DNA of 64,000 nucleotides from Gracilariopsis chorda (taxonomy: Eukaryota; Rhodophyta; Florideophyceae; Gracilariales; Gracilariaceae): positions 432,469-496,468 of the forward strand of contig NBIV01000019.1 of the NCBI GenBank assembly GCA_003194525.1, read 5' to 3'. A program made the translations under genes and the position numbers. How positions within the stretch are numbered: position 1 is the first letter of the stretch; every line of letters starts with the position of its first letter. Of the stretch, positions 43,828 through 54,902 are shown in pieces. The notes beneath the pieces were generated by a model. The model worked only from the letters and a program-made list of their open reading frames with translations, was not told where the DNA came from and did not search any database.

Positions 43828-45020
43828 TTAGAGAGAAAGTTCGGTGTGTGCGGCATTGGCGAGCTCCGGCGGAGTGTTATTACGAGTGAGTAGGCACTTG
43901 AGCATGACCGGTACGTCCTCGAAAATGCGATGCAGTGGTTCCAGCCTGTATTCGCCGGCTCTAAGTCCTTTCCAACGTACTTGCACCTTCAGGCCGTCTT
44001 CTGTGCGTACCATTTGCATCAAGCGTGCAACTGGCATTCCGGTCTCAGAAGCGATCAATTGTGCCAAAATAGCCTCAGTGTCAAGCGATCTGTAATGGTA
44101 GAACTTGAGCCATGAGGTATGAATTTCTTCCGTAGCACCGTTGTGTAAATCTTCTATTTGATAGACGTAATCGGAAAGCGCTTTGGGCACCCGTCGCGGG
44201 CCGCGCCAGCGCAGTGCCAATTTCGCACCAGCATGGAAATCTTCTCGTGCCACCAACACAAAGTCGCCTTCAACAAATTTGCACAGAGTCCCTTTCGATA
44301 CGTGCTTCCTTGATGCTTCCGCTCTTCTGCAAATTGTTCTGTACCAACGGATGAAGCTCTGGCCGTGCTCTTTGAAGTGCTTCAACGTTGATGCATCGCT
44401 CCATAACGACGTTGGAAACTTTAACTGTCTTCTGCGTCGACCTACGAAGAAATGACGATATTGGCGGTGTCGGTTTCATGTCCGAGAAAGCTGTGACAGG
44501 CGCCATGTTTTTGCGATGCGGCGAGGGAGCATTTTTGAGGATGCTTTGAATCACCGGGAGGAGGTATGTCCATTCCTGAAAATCCATTTGGAACTCTGAT
44601 GTCAGTGCACGAAAAGCGCGAATGACTTCTTTACCCAGACGTTCGACTGCATCGTTGCTCCAGGGGGTGCAAGGGAGCGTGAAATGGTGCGGAACTGGCA
44701 AGGAATTGCTGAGAGACCTGATCGTCTCATCGCGGTAATGTGTGGGGCCATCAGACATTAGCCCATGCGGCACGACGAAGGCGGCACACCAATCCACTAT
44801 GGCGTGTACAGCGTTCCCAGCGGGGGTGTTAGCGAAAGCGAACCATTTATAGTCTGAGTGATCGTCGCGTAGCATCAAGACGTACTTCTCGCCGTCTCGG
44901 CTTGGGCCGATTTCGAGAAAGTCGTCCGGATGCAGCCCATTTCAATTACGTACGAAAGGCCTTGGGGATATCAGCCGGCGGAGAAAAACGGAGACCGGTG
45001 CATCGGACGTAAAGCTTTTC
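43828..45020 (-). pseudogene. gypsy P integrase with C-terminal domain
   Basis: Two frames, with a shift between about 44,290 and 44,385, cover an integrase core (DDFLEIG, VLMLRDDHSDYKW, LMSDGPTHYRDE, NDAVERLGKE). They continue through SILKNAPSPHRKNMAPVTAF, HPLVQNNLQKSG, FVEGDFVLVAREDFHAGAK, LRWRGPRRVPKALSDYVYQ and IHTSWLKFYHYRSLDTEAI. A chromodomain-like end follows with VRWKGLRAGEYRLEPLHRIF and EDVPVMLKCLL. The upstream RT is absent. Copy B of the duplication enters this gene at 44,621; the part left of that is present only here. I recall this integrase family as abundant in oomycetes. Confidence 0.8.
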
Positions 45021-45178
45021 TACTGTGCAGCAGGCACGAGAGAAGTCGGCTCACTACCAGAGAACTTGGCCACAAGTCGAATAATATTCTACTTGTGGTT
45101 ACACATATTATGTGCCTTGCGAACGCTTACAACTCTGAGATTTCAGCGAAAGCGAAAGTTTACAACCCAGATGGTTGG

Positions 45179-45385
45179 TGCAACTGGGATGTTTTCTCTT
45201 TACACAACTGTTCTTCTGACGGATCGATGAGCGTCCTCTTCTGGCACAAAGACTAGAACTTCCTCCTTAAGTATACTACCTATGATCACGACCTTTCGCA
45301 TGCTCTGCAACTCTTCGGACTCTCATTCCAATTACAAGCACCCGACAGTGTCCTTCAATTGCGTTTCTCAATTGCGCCCGTTGCA
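45179..45385 (-). repeat. 3' LTR of chromovirus 2
   Basis: 207 bp, downstream in element sense, with no difference seen from its partner. Confidence 0.97.
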
Positions 45386-45392
45386 CTATTGT

Positions 45393-45404
45393 CATCCCTC
45401 TCCT
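45393..45404 (-). promoter_or_regulatory. polypurine tract of chromovirus 2
   Basis: AAGGAGAGGGAT on the minus strand lies seven bases before the 3' LTR. Confidence 0.6.
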
Positions 45405-45427
45405 TGTTGACGTCCACGTCAATGTTT

Positions 45428-48400
45428 TCAATGTAGATGGGGTAGCAAATTCTTTTGAACGATGTATCTATGAAAAGCATCTGTTAACGTCCCATCCTTA
45501 TCGACAAAGTCTTTTGTAGGTTGCCATTGCGCGTCATGCGTAGTAGAATTTTCCATGAGGGTCAACCATTGATATCCTCGGCCGCGACGTCGATGGGCAA
45601 GAATACGATCCACCTTGAACAACGGTAGAGAAGCAGTAGCATCCACAGGTGCAGGAGAAGATCTACAACTCTGTGCCAGATCTTCAGGCTGCTCGACGTG
45701 GGGCTTTGTGTGCGATACATGAACAACTGGATAAATTCGAAAGTGACGAGGCAATTTCAGTCGAACCGCATTTCTTCCAACAAGTTCCTCAATAAGAAAC
45801 GGGCCATACCTCCTCGCTGAAAGCTTTGAAGACTGTTGTGCATTACTGTACGAATCTTTGAAAAGCTTATGTGATATCCAGACACGGTCACCTATACCGT
45901 AGGAAGGCTTCTTGAAATGAACACTGGCTTCTGCTATTTGCTTCGCCTTAGCAAGTTTGTGAGCGTATTGAGCGTCTTCCATTACCGCCTTTAGACGCTG
46001 ACGGAAATCCGATAATGATTCCAGCTGTGTCGGAGTTCCAAGAAGCATCTCCAGTGGACCTTTTGGTTGCCATCCTAAGTCTACCTCAAAAGGTGAAAGA
46101 CCAAGATCCTCAGACACTGCTGAATTATAGGCAAACTCAGCACAAGGAAGAAAAAGATCCCAATCATCCTGCTCGTAATTACAAAAACACCTGATGTAGT
46201 TCTCGACCATCCTATTCATCACCTCCGAAGCACCATCAGTTTGCGGATGTTTGGTCGACGACATACGTAGTGTCACTCCACAAAGTCGCATAAGCTCCGT
46301 CCAGAACAGGGAGGTGAACTTGGGGTCACGGTCGGATATGATATCATCAGGAAGGCCATGATGCGGGAAGAGGTGTGTGAAAAACAAATTTGCGACATCG
46401 TGGACTTGGTCAGTAGTCTTACAAGCAATGAATCGAACTCTTCGAGACAAACGGTCAACCCAGGTCGAAATAGCATCAAATCCTCGAGGGGTTTTGGGTA
46501 GTTTCACAATAAAGTCCGTTGCCAACAAACCCCACCTTCGTGTGGGAATAGGAAGCGCTGCCGGGTCATTCAACACTTGCCCATGAAAATCTTTCTGTTG
46601 TTGACAGACGGAGCACCCATCGCAATACTGAAGAACATGCTTCGTCTTGTGCTTCCAATGAAATTCTCCGAGCCTAGCCAAGGTCTTCGAAAACGCAAAA
46701 TGGCCAGCTAACTTTGAATCGTGAGCTAGCTCAAGAACCGCTTTTCTTGCATGAGATGGTACGCAGAGTTTCCCTTTGTAAAACAGTTTCGAATCTCGTG
46801 TGGAGAAAGAAGGCAACAATTCCTCAACTCTTCGTAGCTGCTTTCGATCTGTGGGCCACTTGCCATTCAAGGCAGCCATAATGGGCCCAAACTGTTGGTC
46901 TTGGTCATAGCGGCAAACAACCTGCCCAACATCCAGCAGAGACGGCGTGCTGCACTCCACTTGCTGGAGAGACAAACGATCCGGGATACGGGAAAGGGAG
47001 TCCCCAAGTACATGAATCTTACCCTGCACAAGATTCATCTCCCTAATATTAAACATGGCCAGCGTATCCAACCAACGCGCTTCACGCCTATTCACGGACT
47101 TCTTAGTCAGGAAATTCTTCACAACCTGATTATCCGTCAAAACATCAAATGTAGACCCCTCAAGATAGCACCGAAAACGTTGGAGCGAGGAAACAAGAGC
47201 CAAAAGCTCTCTCTCGTTAGCAGTATAGTTCTGCTCAGTTACCGTGAGCTTCTTAGAAGTAAAAGCCACCGCTCGATCTCGACCGTCAGAATCCAATTGC
47301 GTCAATGTAGCTCCAATGGCCACCTGAGAGGCATCAATGTGAACTCGAAATGGTTTAGACCAGTCAGGGGGAACAAGAACCGGAGCGGTCATCAACGCCG
47401 ACTTCAAGTCCATAAACGCAGCTTGCGCAGACTCATCCCACTGACGAATACCAGCGCGCTTCTGCAACAGGACATACAAAGGCGCCGCACGAGCTGAAAA
47501 CCCACGTATAAATCGGCGGAAAAACTGGACCAACCCAAGGAAACTACGTAGCTCAGTCAAGTTGATAGGTCGAGGCCAGTTCTGAATGACTTCGACTTTA
47601 TGCGGGTGTACGCGTATGCCATCTCGTCCGAAAACCAGACCCAAAAACTCAGCCTCCTCAAGCATAAACGAGCACTTCTTTGGAGAAGCATAAAGTTTAT
47701 GCTCTTGCAATCGTTCCAAAACCATGCGAATATGAGCAAGATGTTCCTCCTTGGTGTCACTGTATATAAGGATATCGTCGATATATACAACCAGGAACCG
47801 ATCAATATAGTCGTGAAGAACACGGTTCATCAGCGACTGAAAGGTTGCCGGCGCATTGCACAACCCCATGGGCATCACCAAGTACTCAAATTGTCCATAT
47901 TTGGAGTTGAAAGCCGTCTTCTCAACATCGGAAGGACGCAGGCGTATCTGATGGAAACCCGTCTTGAGGTCTAGCTTTGAGAAAAAACGGGCCTTCCCCA
48001 AACGATCGAACATTTCATCACATCGCGGCAAAGGGGCATTATTCCGCTTGGTTATCCGATTTAACCCACGATAGTCAACAACACCGCGCAACGCTCGTCC
48101 AGGCTCCTTAACAAAAAATAAAGGAGAGCCATAAGGGGACCTGCTTGGTCGTATCTTGCCGGAGCGCAAGAGCTTGTCAACATATTCGCGGGCAGCAACC
48201 AACTCGGCTGGCGACAACTGATACAGTGGACGATGTGGCGGTTGGCTGTCTGGTATAGTATCAATAGCATGATCCACATCACGCTTGGGTGGTAGTCCAT
48301 CGGGCAGCTCCTCCTGAAAGACATCCTCAAATTCATGCAACAAAGCGCAGAGATCCGGATCATCTTCATCTAACAGTTTTGCCTTCGGGCCCTCAGGCCT

Positions 48401-48990
48401 AGATGCCGGAGAAAATTGCGACGAAGACACCTGGACAACCCGAAAGACTTCGACGCCCTGTTTTCCTCGGCGGAGCAGACGACGAAATTTCTTCACTCCA
48501 ATGTTTGTGACCTGCAAGGCCGAGCGACGCGACACTGGACTAGCTTTAAGAAGATGACCACCAACGGTAAGGGTTCGAGCGCGGTAATCGGCCTGTGGAT
48601 TTTCCTCAGTGTGCCATGGCATGCCGAGTAAAACATCGTAGCGACAGTCCGCCACAACCCAGTTTCCTGTGTAAGAGTAAGACCCGAGTGAAACGGTCCC
48701 ATTTGCGACCATTTCAGTAGATATTTCTTGAACACCTCGCTTAGAATGGCTCACATCAATCAACACAGGCGTGAAAGTAAGCAGATGCTCATTAGCGCGA
48801 GCAAACTCCCGTGATATCACATTTGTCGAGCACCCATCATCCTTCAGCACTTGAGCAGGAATACTATTGAACGTTCCATCCAGGGCCAATAATGGAACAC
48901 ACGGAACTTCGGCAGATCCCGAATCACAAAGGTTCTGCAACGACACGTCACCATAAACACGTCCTTCTAACGTGCACTTCTTGATTCTAG
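45428..48990 (-). CDS. pol: Pol polyprotein of chromovirus 2 (PR-RT-RH-IN-chromodomain)
   Basis: The open frame gives at least 1,172 residues and enters from gag in the -1 frame. The GTG at 48,946 is not needed as a start, because Pol is expected as a Gag-Pol fusion. Protease has LKDDGCSTNVIS (about residue 36). RT (about 260-430) has LPRCDEMFDRLGKARFFSKL, DLKTGFHQIRL and the active site VVYIDDILIYS. RNase H (about 530-650) has FRVHIDASQVAIGATL and the E of ANERELLAL. Integrase has CDGCSVCQQQK, LLATDFIVKLP, IISDRDPKF and TDGASEVMNR. A chromo-like domain (VDRILAHRRRGRGYQW, then AQWQPTKDFVDKDG) ends it. No stop or frameshift was seen. It should encode all enzymes needed for retrotransposition. 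Confidence 0.95.
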
Positions 48991-48999
48991 AAGGACTTT

Positions 49000-49844
49000 T
49001 TAGTTTTCCGAACTGTCAGAATATACACTATCATGATGCTCTTCCGACCCTAACGCCGCCTCAATATTGGCTACAGAAACATTTCCAGCCCCACCCTTTT
49101 TACGATGCATCCACGGACGGCACCCTGGCTTATGACAATAGAAACAAGCGTTGTTACGAATGTCCTCTAGGCGTTGCTTTGAACGCGGAGGCTTATGCAC
49201 TTGTGTATTTCCAATTTCCATAGGCGCAGGTGCGGACATATTGTCAGCAGCAGATTTAGGTTCGTTCAGATCGGAAGGTAAAGAAACACCAGAAAATGCA
49301 GCTTCGACGCGCATAGAAATTTTTGTGGCTTCTTCGAATTCTTGACAATTGGCCTTTCGTACCTCGAACTGAATCTTTGTCTGCAATCCACTCACAATTT
49401 TGTCCCACTTCTCGCTAGAACTCATGTCCGGAATGGTGAGAACTATGTTTCGAAACCGAGAAAGATACTCGGATACAGAGCTCGTTTGCTTACATGAACG
49501 CAATGCATCCCGAGCACGTCTTTCATGGTCTTCTGGAACAAACTCTTTGCGGATGGCACTCACAAAAAAGTCTCCCATGTAGTTGGGCTTGAACCCGCTT
49601 TCAAAAGCGTATACCACCAAATTGCTGCAGTATCCGTGAGTAGGGTTGTTGCATAGGAAATTCGATTCTCATCCAACAAGATGACATTCCCGTTCGCAAG
49701 CTGGATAAAATTGAAATACTGTTCAACTTTATACAACCACGTGTTGACAACAAGGAAGTCTCGTGCTCCACTAAATGCCTGCGGCTTGTTCGGCTTCAGA
49801 TTGATCGATCCAGAAGGATTAGGCGTAGGATTTGTGTTTTCCAT
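49000..49844 (-). CDS. gag: Gag of chromovirus 2, with one frame break
   Basis: It starts MENTNPTPNPSGSINLKPNK at ATG 49,844, only 15 bp from the 5' LTR and overlapping the primer region. The gag domain runs through FSGARDFLVVNTWLYKVEQY, AAIWWYTLL, FVPEDHERRARDALRSC and SVSEYLSRFRNIV. The zinc knuckle is CFYCHKPGCRPWMH, a C-C-C-H variant. At the six-base A run 49,564-49,569 (T run in gag sense) the frame shifts by one. It reads T TTT TTG TGA, so frame 0 ends, while the -1 frame continues in register. This could be a one-base deletion, a sequencing error or a -1 slip site. Gag ends AAAACTAA where Pol begins in the -1 frame. Confidence 0.88.
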
Positions 49845-49850
49845 AGCGAT

Positions 49851-49858
49851 TGCTACCA
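49851..49858 (-). promoter_or_regulatory. primer binding site of chromovirus 2
   Basis: TGGTAGCA lies one base inside the 5' LTR, the same eight bases used by chromovirus 1, again suggesting an initiator tRNA ending TGCTACCA. Confidence 0.65.
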
Positions 49859-49859
49859 G

Positions 49860-50066
49860 TGCAACTGGGATGTTTTCTCTTTACACAACTGTTCTTCTGA
49901 CGGATCGATGAGCGTCCTCTTCTGGCACAAAGACTAGAACTTCCTCCTTAAGTATACTACCTATGATCACGACCTTTCGCATGCTCTGCAACTCTTCGGA
50001 CTCTCATTCCAATTACAAGCACCCGACAGTGTCCTTCAATTGCGTTTCTCAATTGCGCCCGTTGCA
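49860..50066 (-). repeat. 5' LTR of chromovirus 2
   Basis: 207 bp, upstream in element sense; should hold promoter and transcription start. Confidence 0.97.
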
Positions 50067-50344
50067 GTTGGCGTTACTATGAGCCGGTGAAATCTGGCAA
50101 GACTGATTTCATGTCACAATTCCAGAGAAGACGCCTTTTCAGGTTATTGCATCTTCATTTAAAAGAATTCCCTCAAAGACTCTGGGAATCTGGGAAAATA
50201 TGCACTGGAGTGGCTACTCTTCTGCTTCAAAGTCTTCAGCCTGCAGTTTCTGATCGGTGTGGAGAACTGAAGTTCTTGCTGAAACTGGAAGCGTGCTATG
50301 TGTATTTGTTTATATGAGCTCGTCTCTCCAATTCCAGGACTACG

Positions 50345-51209
50345 GTAGGGGCTATACTGAGAAGAAACCCTCTCTCTCTAGTTGTTTTCCATATGTCTCG
50401 GAGAGGTGGGAGCTCTCGACGCCGGGATGCCGCTCTTCGGCGGCATCTAAGAACGAAGTGGTCTACACTATTAAGTATGTTGAGCCCACATCAGAGGGGG
50501 CAGAAACATTTCCTGTTGTGCAGAAAAGTAGAGACTGGATGTAACGTCGAAACGTGGCCGGTAAATATTTGCGACAGGGCAGTATGCGCCCTCCTTAGAG
50601 TCACTACATTTGACAGCGACTCTGGGACTCCGCTTACGGGCTTTGCGCTAGTAGGACGGACGCGAGTTCTCTGCTTCACTTCCAGGGAGTCGATCTCTTT
50701 TTGGAGTTGCTGCGCAATGGGGAGACCAACGCTTTTCTTTGCAAGTTCGTCGGCGGCTTCGTTTTATGGTAGCCCGCAGTGTCCTGGTACCCAAACAATT
50801 TGGCATTGACAATAGTTTATCATCAATGTCATGCGTTCAGATATTGTTTGGGACGTTGGGACGTTGGGACGTTTGCAAGCCTTGAGCGAGGCTTCTCGAG
50901 TCCGTTGCAAATCTGATTGTCCCTCTCCAGCCGCAGCAAACTTTCACAGCAACTTCGCATAGAGCTCGCCGGAACGCCGCTAGCTCTGCAGTGTACGAGT
51001 AGATCCCTATCCCAGATAGGACTATTCCTGTTTGAGGTTCGATCCTTCCTTTCCACCAGATTAAATAACCTTCCCCTTCTACCGTTCCAACATCTAGTAT
51101 TCACGCTTGGAGTACGTGACCATCCTATAAAATAACAGATAAAGCGTGCTATGCCACGTGCTTGAATTTGAGCAGCGGACTCGATAAATAGTAACATTGC
51201 TGGTTTCAA
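50345..51209 (-). pseudogene. LINE-type RNase H remnant (copy B)
   Basis: Duplicate of 16,560-17,424 with about six substitutions, mostly in the first half. The same RNase H motifs (TAELAAF, ATDSR, WVPGHCG, EAADELAK) are visible. Confidence 0.68.
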
Positions 51210-52670
51210 GTAGCAATGGCGATGGGAAGATATGTCCTTCTAGGTACTTTTGTTTGCATAGAAATTATGTAACGATACAACCCTACGATGTTATTCTGCG
51301 CTCAACTTTCCTTAGCACTCACACCCGCTACTATTTTAGGGCACTTCGATCATCTCACAAGATTTACTAAAGAAAGTTCCTCTTGCACAATACCTGGGCC
51401 TGATAGTATGATCTCATCGTTTGTGGTTTGTGATCACCTCCTTTTCTCTTACTTTTCGCAAAGTCTTGGGTTTGCCTCATTTACAGATAACAATGTGTAA
51501 CGCAAACAACGACTAAAACATAATGATCGTTGGACCGATATTGATGATTAAGTGCTGCATGATCGCATAATTTTATATATTCAACACTGCCCTCAAGTCA
51601 ATCAATCGGTCTCGCATATGCAGTGATGCCGTTCAACTGGAAGATGAGCCATTCAAGTATCATGTCTGAAGGACTGAAGCAGCAAAGGAACACCGCGCTT
51701 GTATGCATTGCTGTAGGTGACAAATCATCTTCTGCGTTCCTTAAAACCCCAAAAGTTTTAGTCGGGATTTCAAGGAACGCAGATGATTTATTTCCGCACT
51801 GTAGTTAGGCGGGATGCTAGATCGCAACGGCAGATGATGACTTGGCATCAGCCAGCACCGGATAAGAGGTTCTAGCTCTCGATCTGCGACGGCGGCGATC
51901 GTTCTCCCCCACAACCATCACCGCCGGCGCGTCTTCTTGGCATACTGCGTTCTTGCGATACGCTTTTCTTTTCCCACCCTTCCCTCCATGTAGGAGCAGT
52001 GATGCCTTCTGGGACTCACTGAACGCGTCAGGCTGTTGCCTTTCTGTGGAGCAGAGCACATGGCTCTTGCCGCTCTGTGTCTCCTACACTACCCAAAAAA
52101 TAAAGATCTAGCATTGAGCTATAAGAAAGAAGCACAATAATTCAAGTATTAAAACACTTCAAAGAACTTACTTGTAACTGACCAATTCCTGAAAGCACAT
52201 TACAGCGATTGACGACTACGTGTAGCGATTTTCAAAGCACTAAATCAGCCATCGATCAAAACAAACCATATGCAGAGTACCTCCAAATCTTTCTTGCTAA
52301 TAATTTGACGGACTAGGAGGTAAAAATGGGTGACTGCTGACTGTCTAACTAGGATTCAAAAGTAGACAGTCGCAAATAGCCTCTGATTTATAATAAATGC
52401 TGTCAAATGTTCTCAATACAATAAATACAAAGATTGTGATGATTGGCCGCTTGTGCCTGCCACACAACTGCTTCTATGAACTATGTATTGAGAATTCAAG
52501 AAACTCGTGTATTTTCTATGACCACCACTTATACCCCGCACAGTCGATGGAAAAATAAATCACGCACAGAACGCGAAAACTGCAAGGTTAAAGTTCATGT
52601 TGTAGACTGAAACAGGAATTTCAGGAAGGAGCTGTGACCTGCATCAGTCCTAACATCTTCTATAAGTACA
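51210..52670. other. intergenic region (copy B) with hairpin at 51,723-51,789
   Basis: This corresponds to 17,425-18,885; the only difference noticed is one base near 52,522. The hairpin is unchanged. No gene recognised. Confidence 0.4.
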
Positions 52671-53933
52671 ATGAGCGCAACAAATGTTGCACCATCCATC
52701 CACAAACATAAGAACACAACAGTAACAAACACAAACACTCACAGCAACAAACGCCGACCTAACCAAACCGATAATCTCCAAAAACAGAAACCCAAATCTA
52801 TAATGTCATCACAAAACAATTCGCAGGGTAGCACTAATCCGAGAGGAAGTTCAGCAAACAGCACAGAACGAAAAAAGCGTTCCCGAGATTCCGTTAATCA
52901 AATACTACTGAACCTCGACGCGGACTGCTCGGAAATTCCAGCAAGTGTCGAAGCAGCGAGAGCACGCCAAATTGTGCATCCTTCTTTACTGCGCTTCCCA
53001 GGAGAAGCATCCGAAAGGTCCCAGCCTCCCACCGGTATGACATCTTCCGGTGGCGCTGGTGGCGCTGGTCCATCTAGAGCAAGAAGAACACAAAACTCAT
53101 GTCCCAGTGTCGCAGGTCCATCCACGGCAGGACGGCCACAGCGGCAACGTCCATCTTCTAATGTCCGTGGTCCATCCACAACAGGATGGCCACGACGTGC
53201 ATCTCCCAATGTCGGTGGACCATCTACAGCAGGATGGCCTCAGCAACAACGGGCATCGTCCAGTGTCGGTGGTCCATTCACAGCAGGATGGCCTCAGCAA
53301 CAAAGTGCATCGTTCAATGTCACTGCTCCATCTATGCCAGGCGAAGTAGAACCTGAGAGCAGGGCAGGAATGTCTGCCTCTGGGACCGAAGCTGGGGAAC
53401 GAGAACCCAAGAAACGCAGAAGGGATGAATGCCTTAAATGCTTGCGCAGATTTAACGGTCAAGCGGAAACTATGCTCCATCAGAAAACCTGTTCAGCAAG
53501 TTACAGCTGCATTGTTTGCGGCTATTCAACACCATATAAGAAATTGATCGAACGCCACCAAGCGAAACATGCAGAAACCAGATGTTCTATATGTGACATA
53601 ACGTTCGCATCGAGAGAGGCTCTGTCTGCTCACAATGTCGATCATCATGGATCCCCGATGCCAATGTTTGCCTGCGGACACTGCGGAAGGCGGTATGACA
53701 GGAAAACCAGTTTGCAAAATCACATTCGAACCAACCATCCACACTCAGGGCAACTTGGCTGTCCACATTGCTTTCAAAGCTTCTCTAACCAAAAAGGTTT
53801 GGATATACACATTTCCAAAAAGCATCCGACACCAAAGCCAGAGAAATATGCATGTGAGATTTGTGGAAGGGAATACAACGCAAAGAATAACATGTTAGCG
53901 CATGCACGCCGTAGTCACGGTGGGACCAGCTAA
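52671..53933 (+). CDS. C2H2 zinc-finger protein with Gly-Pro-Ser repeats (copy B)
   Basis: The 420-residue product is identical to that at 18,886-20,148, including the five GPS units (53,067-53,324) and six fingers. Both frames are open while nearly all other genes of the unit are broken. Perfect identity says only that the duplication is recent and gives no independent support for coding. Confidence 0.82.
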   Translation: MSATNVAPSIHKHKNTTVTNTNTHSNKRRPNQTDNLQKQKPKSIMSSQNNSQGSTNPRGSSANSTERKKRSRDSVNQILLNLDADCSEIPASVEAARARQIVHPSLLRFPGEASERSQPPTGMTSSGGAGGAGPSRARRTQNSCPSVAGPSTAGRPQRQRPSSNVRGPSTTGWPRRASPNVGGPSTAGWPQQQRASSSVGGPFTAGWPQQQSASFNVTAPSMPGEVEPESRAGMSASGTEAGEREPKKRRRDECLKCLRRFNGQAETMLHQKTCSASYSCIVCGYSTPYKKLIERHQAKHAETRCSICDITFASREALSAHNVDHHGSPMPMFACGHCGRRYDRKTSLQNHIRTNHPHSGQLGCPHCFQSFSNQKGLDIHISKKHPTPKPEKYACEICGREYNAKNNMLAHARRSHGGTS

Positions 53934-54379
53934 CTCCACATCATTTATACAAAAAAGAGTGCTTCATACGAACCAAGGATGGTGATGGATAGTTTAGAAG
54001 TATTCTTGGTATAGAACAGGGGGTTAACGCTTTGATTCCAGAATAGAATATAACCAGATAGACTTTGTAAACAATTTATTTCGCAACCTGCGTGACAAAA
54101 ACTATCGTAGTCAGTAAAATTTACAATATGCAGAGATATGAAAGCTTGAAGGATTCTGATTAATACAGAACATTCTTCCACGTTCTTAAGGGTAGTTCTA
54201 TGTGACGAATATGGGCTGACTTTCTCCAGATGGAGAGAAGGCCGACCGACGGTATTCTATACAGTTCCTAGCGGTTAGTTTAACTATCAGACGGAACTAC
54301 AAGCTATCTACTGTCTCATATCAGCGTATGCTACAAGTTGATCAGGGTGATCGAGCGTGACTTAGATCTATCTCCGCGT

Positions 54380-54652
54380 TGTTCTAGAAGCATCCAGAAG
54401 CTTCTAAGAAGCAACTAGCAACTGCTAGTATCTAGAGACTTCTAGAAGGTTCTATAGAAGAACTATGTAGAACTATTTTATGCCTTATGATAGAAACTGT
54501 GTAGAGGTCTAGAATACTATAAAAATCTACTAAAACACTATGAAAGAAAGTAAAGAAGCTCGTGTTTGACTGAAAATTGAAGACAAGCAAAGTATGGGTG
54601 ATAACAATCACTGTTTGTTTTATCCTAAGCGTATCAGGGTCATCCCACAACA
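54380..54652 (+). repeat. 5' LTR of copia element (copy B)
   Basis: Same as 20,595-20,867. The half-tRNA-type primer site follows at 54,653-54,668. Confidence 0.88.
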
Positions 54653-54902
54653 GGTTCTGGGCCCAGTCTACGTGTAGACCACTACTACCGCTGTCGTAAA
54701 CGCTTAGAAGTCGGCTCGCCGTCAAGAAATCCGAACAACGTCGTAGAAGTTTGATGTCGTACAAGAATTGGAAAATCGTACAGCCAAAAATCGAAAAATC
54801 AAAAACCGCCCCAACCCGAGTGCACAGAGTCGTGCAATATCGTCTATCAACATTCTATTGTGGCCGTACCCAATATTGCAAGGTTATTAAACAACTTTTC
54901 AT

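Larger units (their letters stand above)
15729..44620 (+). repeat. 28.9-kb duplication unit, copy A
   Basis: Sequence from 15,729 onwards recurs from 44,621 in the same orientation. The offset is 28,892 bp up to 16,288 and 33,785 bp after it, because copy B gained a 4,893-bp chromovirus there. The repeat can be followed to the window end (64,000, equivalent to about 30,220 here). The rest of the unit, 30,220-44,620, has no second copy in view. Identity is near 100% over most of the length. Confidence 0.9.
45174..50071 (-). mobile_element. Ty3/gypsy chromovirus 2, young and nearly intact
   Basis: The 207-bp LTRs at 45,179-45,385 and 49,860-50,066 appear identical, start TG and end CA. GTTGG flanks both sides (45,174-45,178 and 50,067-50,071), and the uninterrupted GTTGG site is visible in copy A at about 16,284-16,288. 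Gag and Pol are on the minus strand, and Pol is one long open frame with every domain. Only gag has a one-base frame break. The identical LTRs and empty sister site date the insertion after the duplication. Confidence 0.97.
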
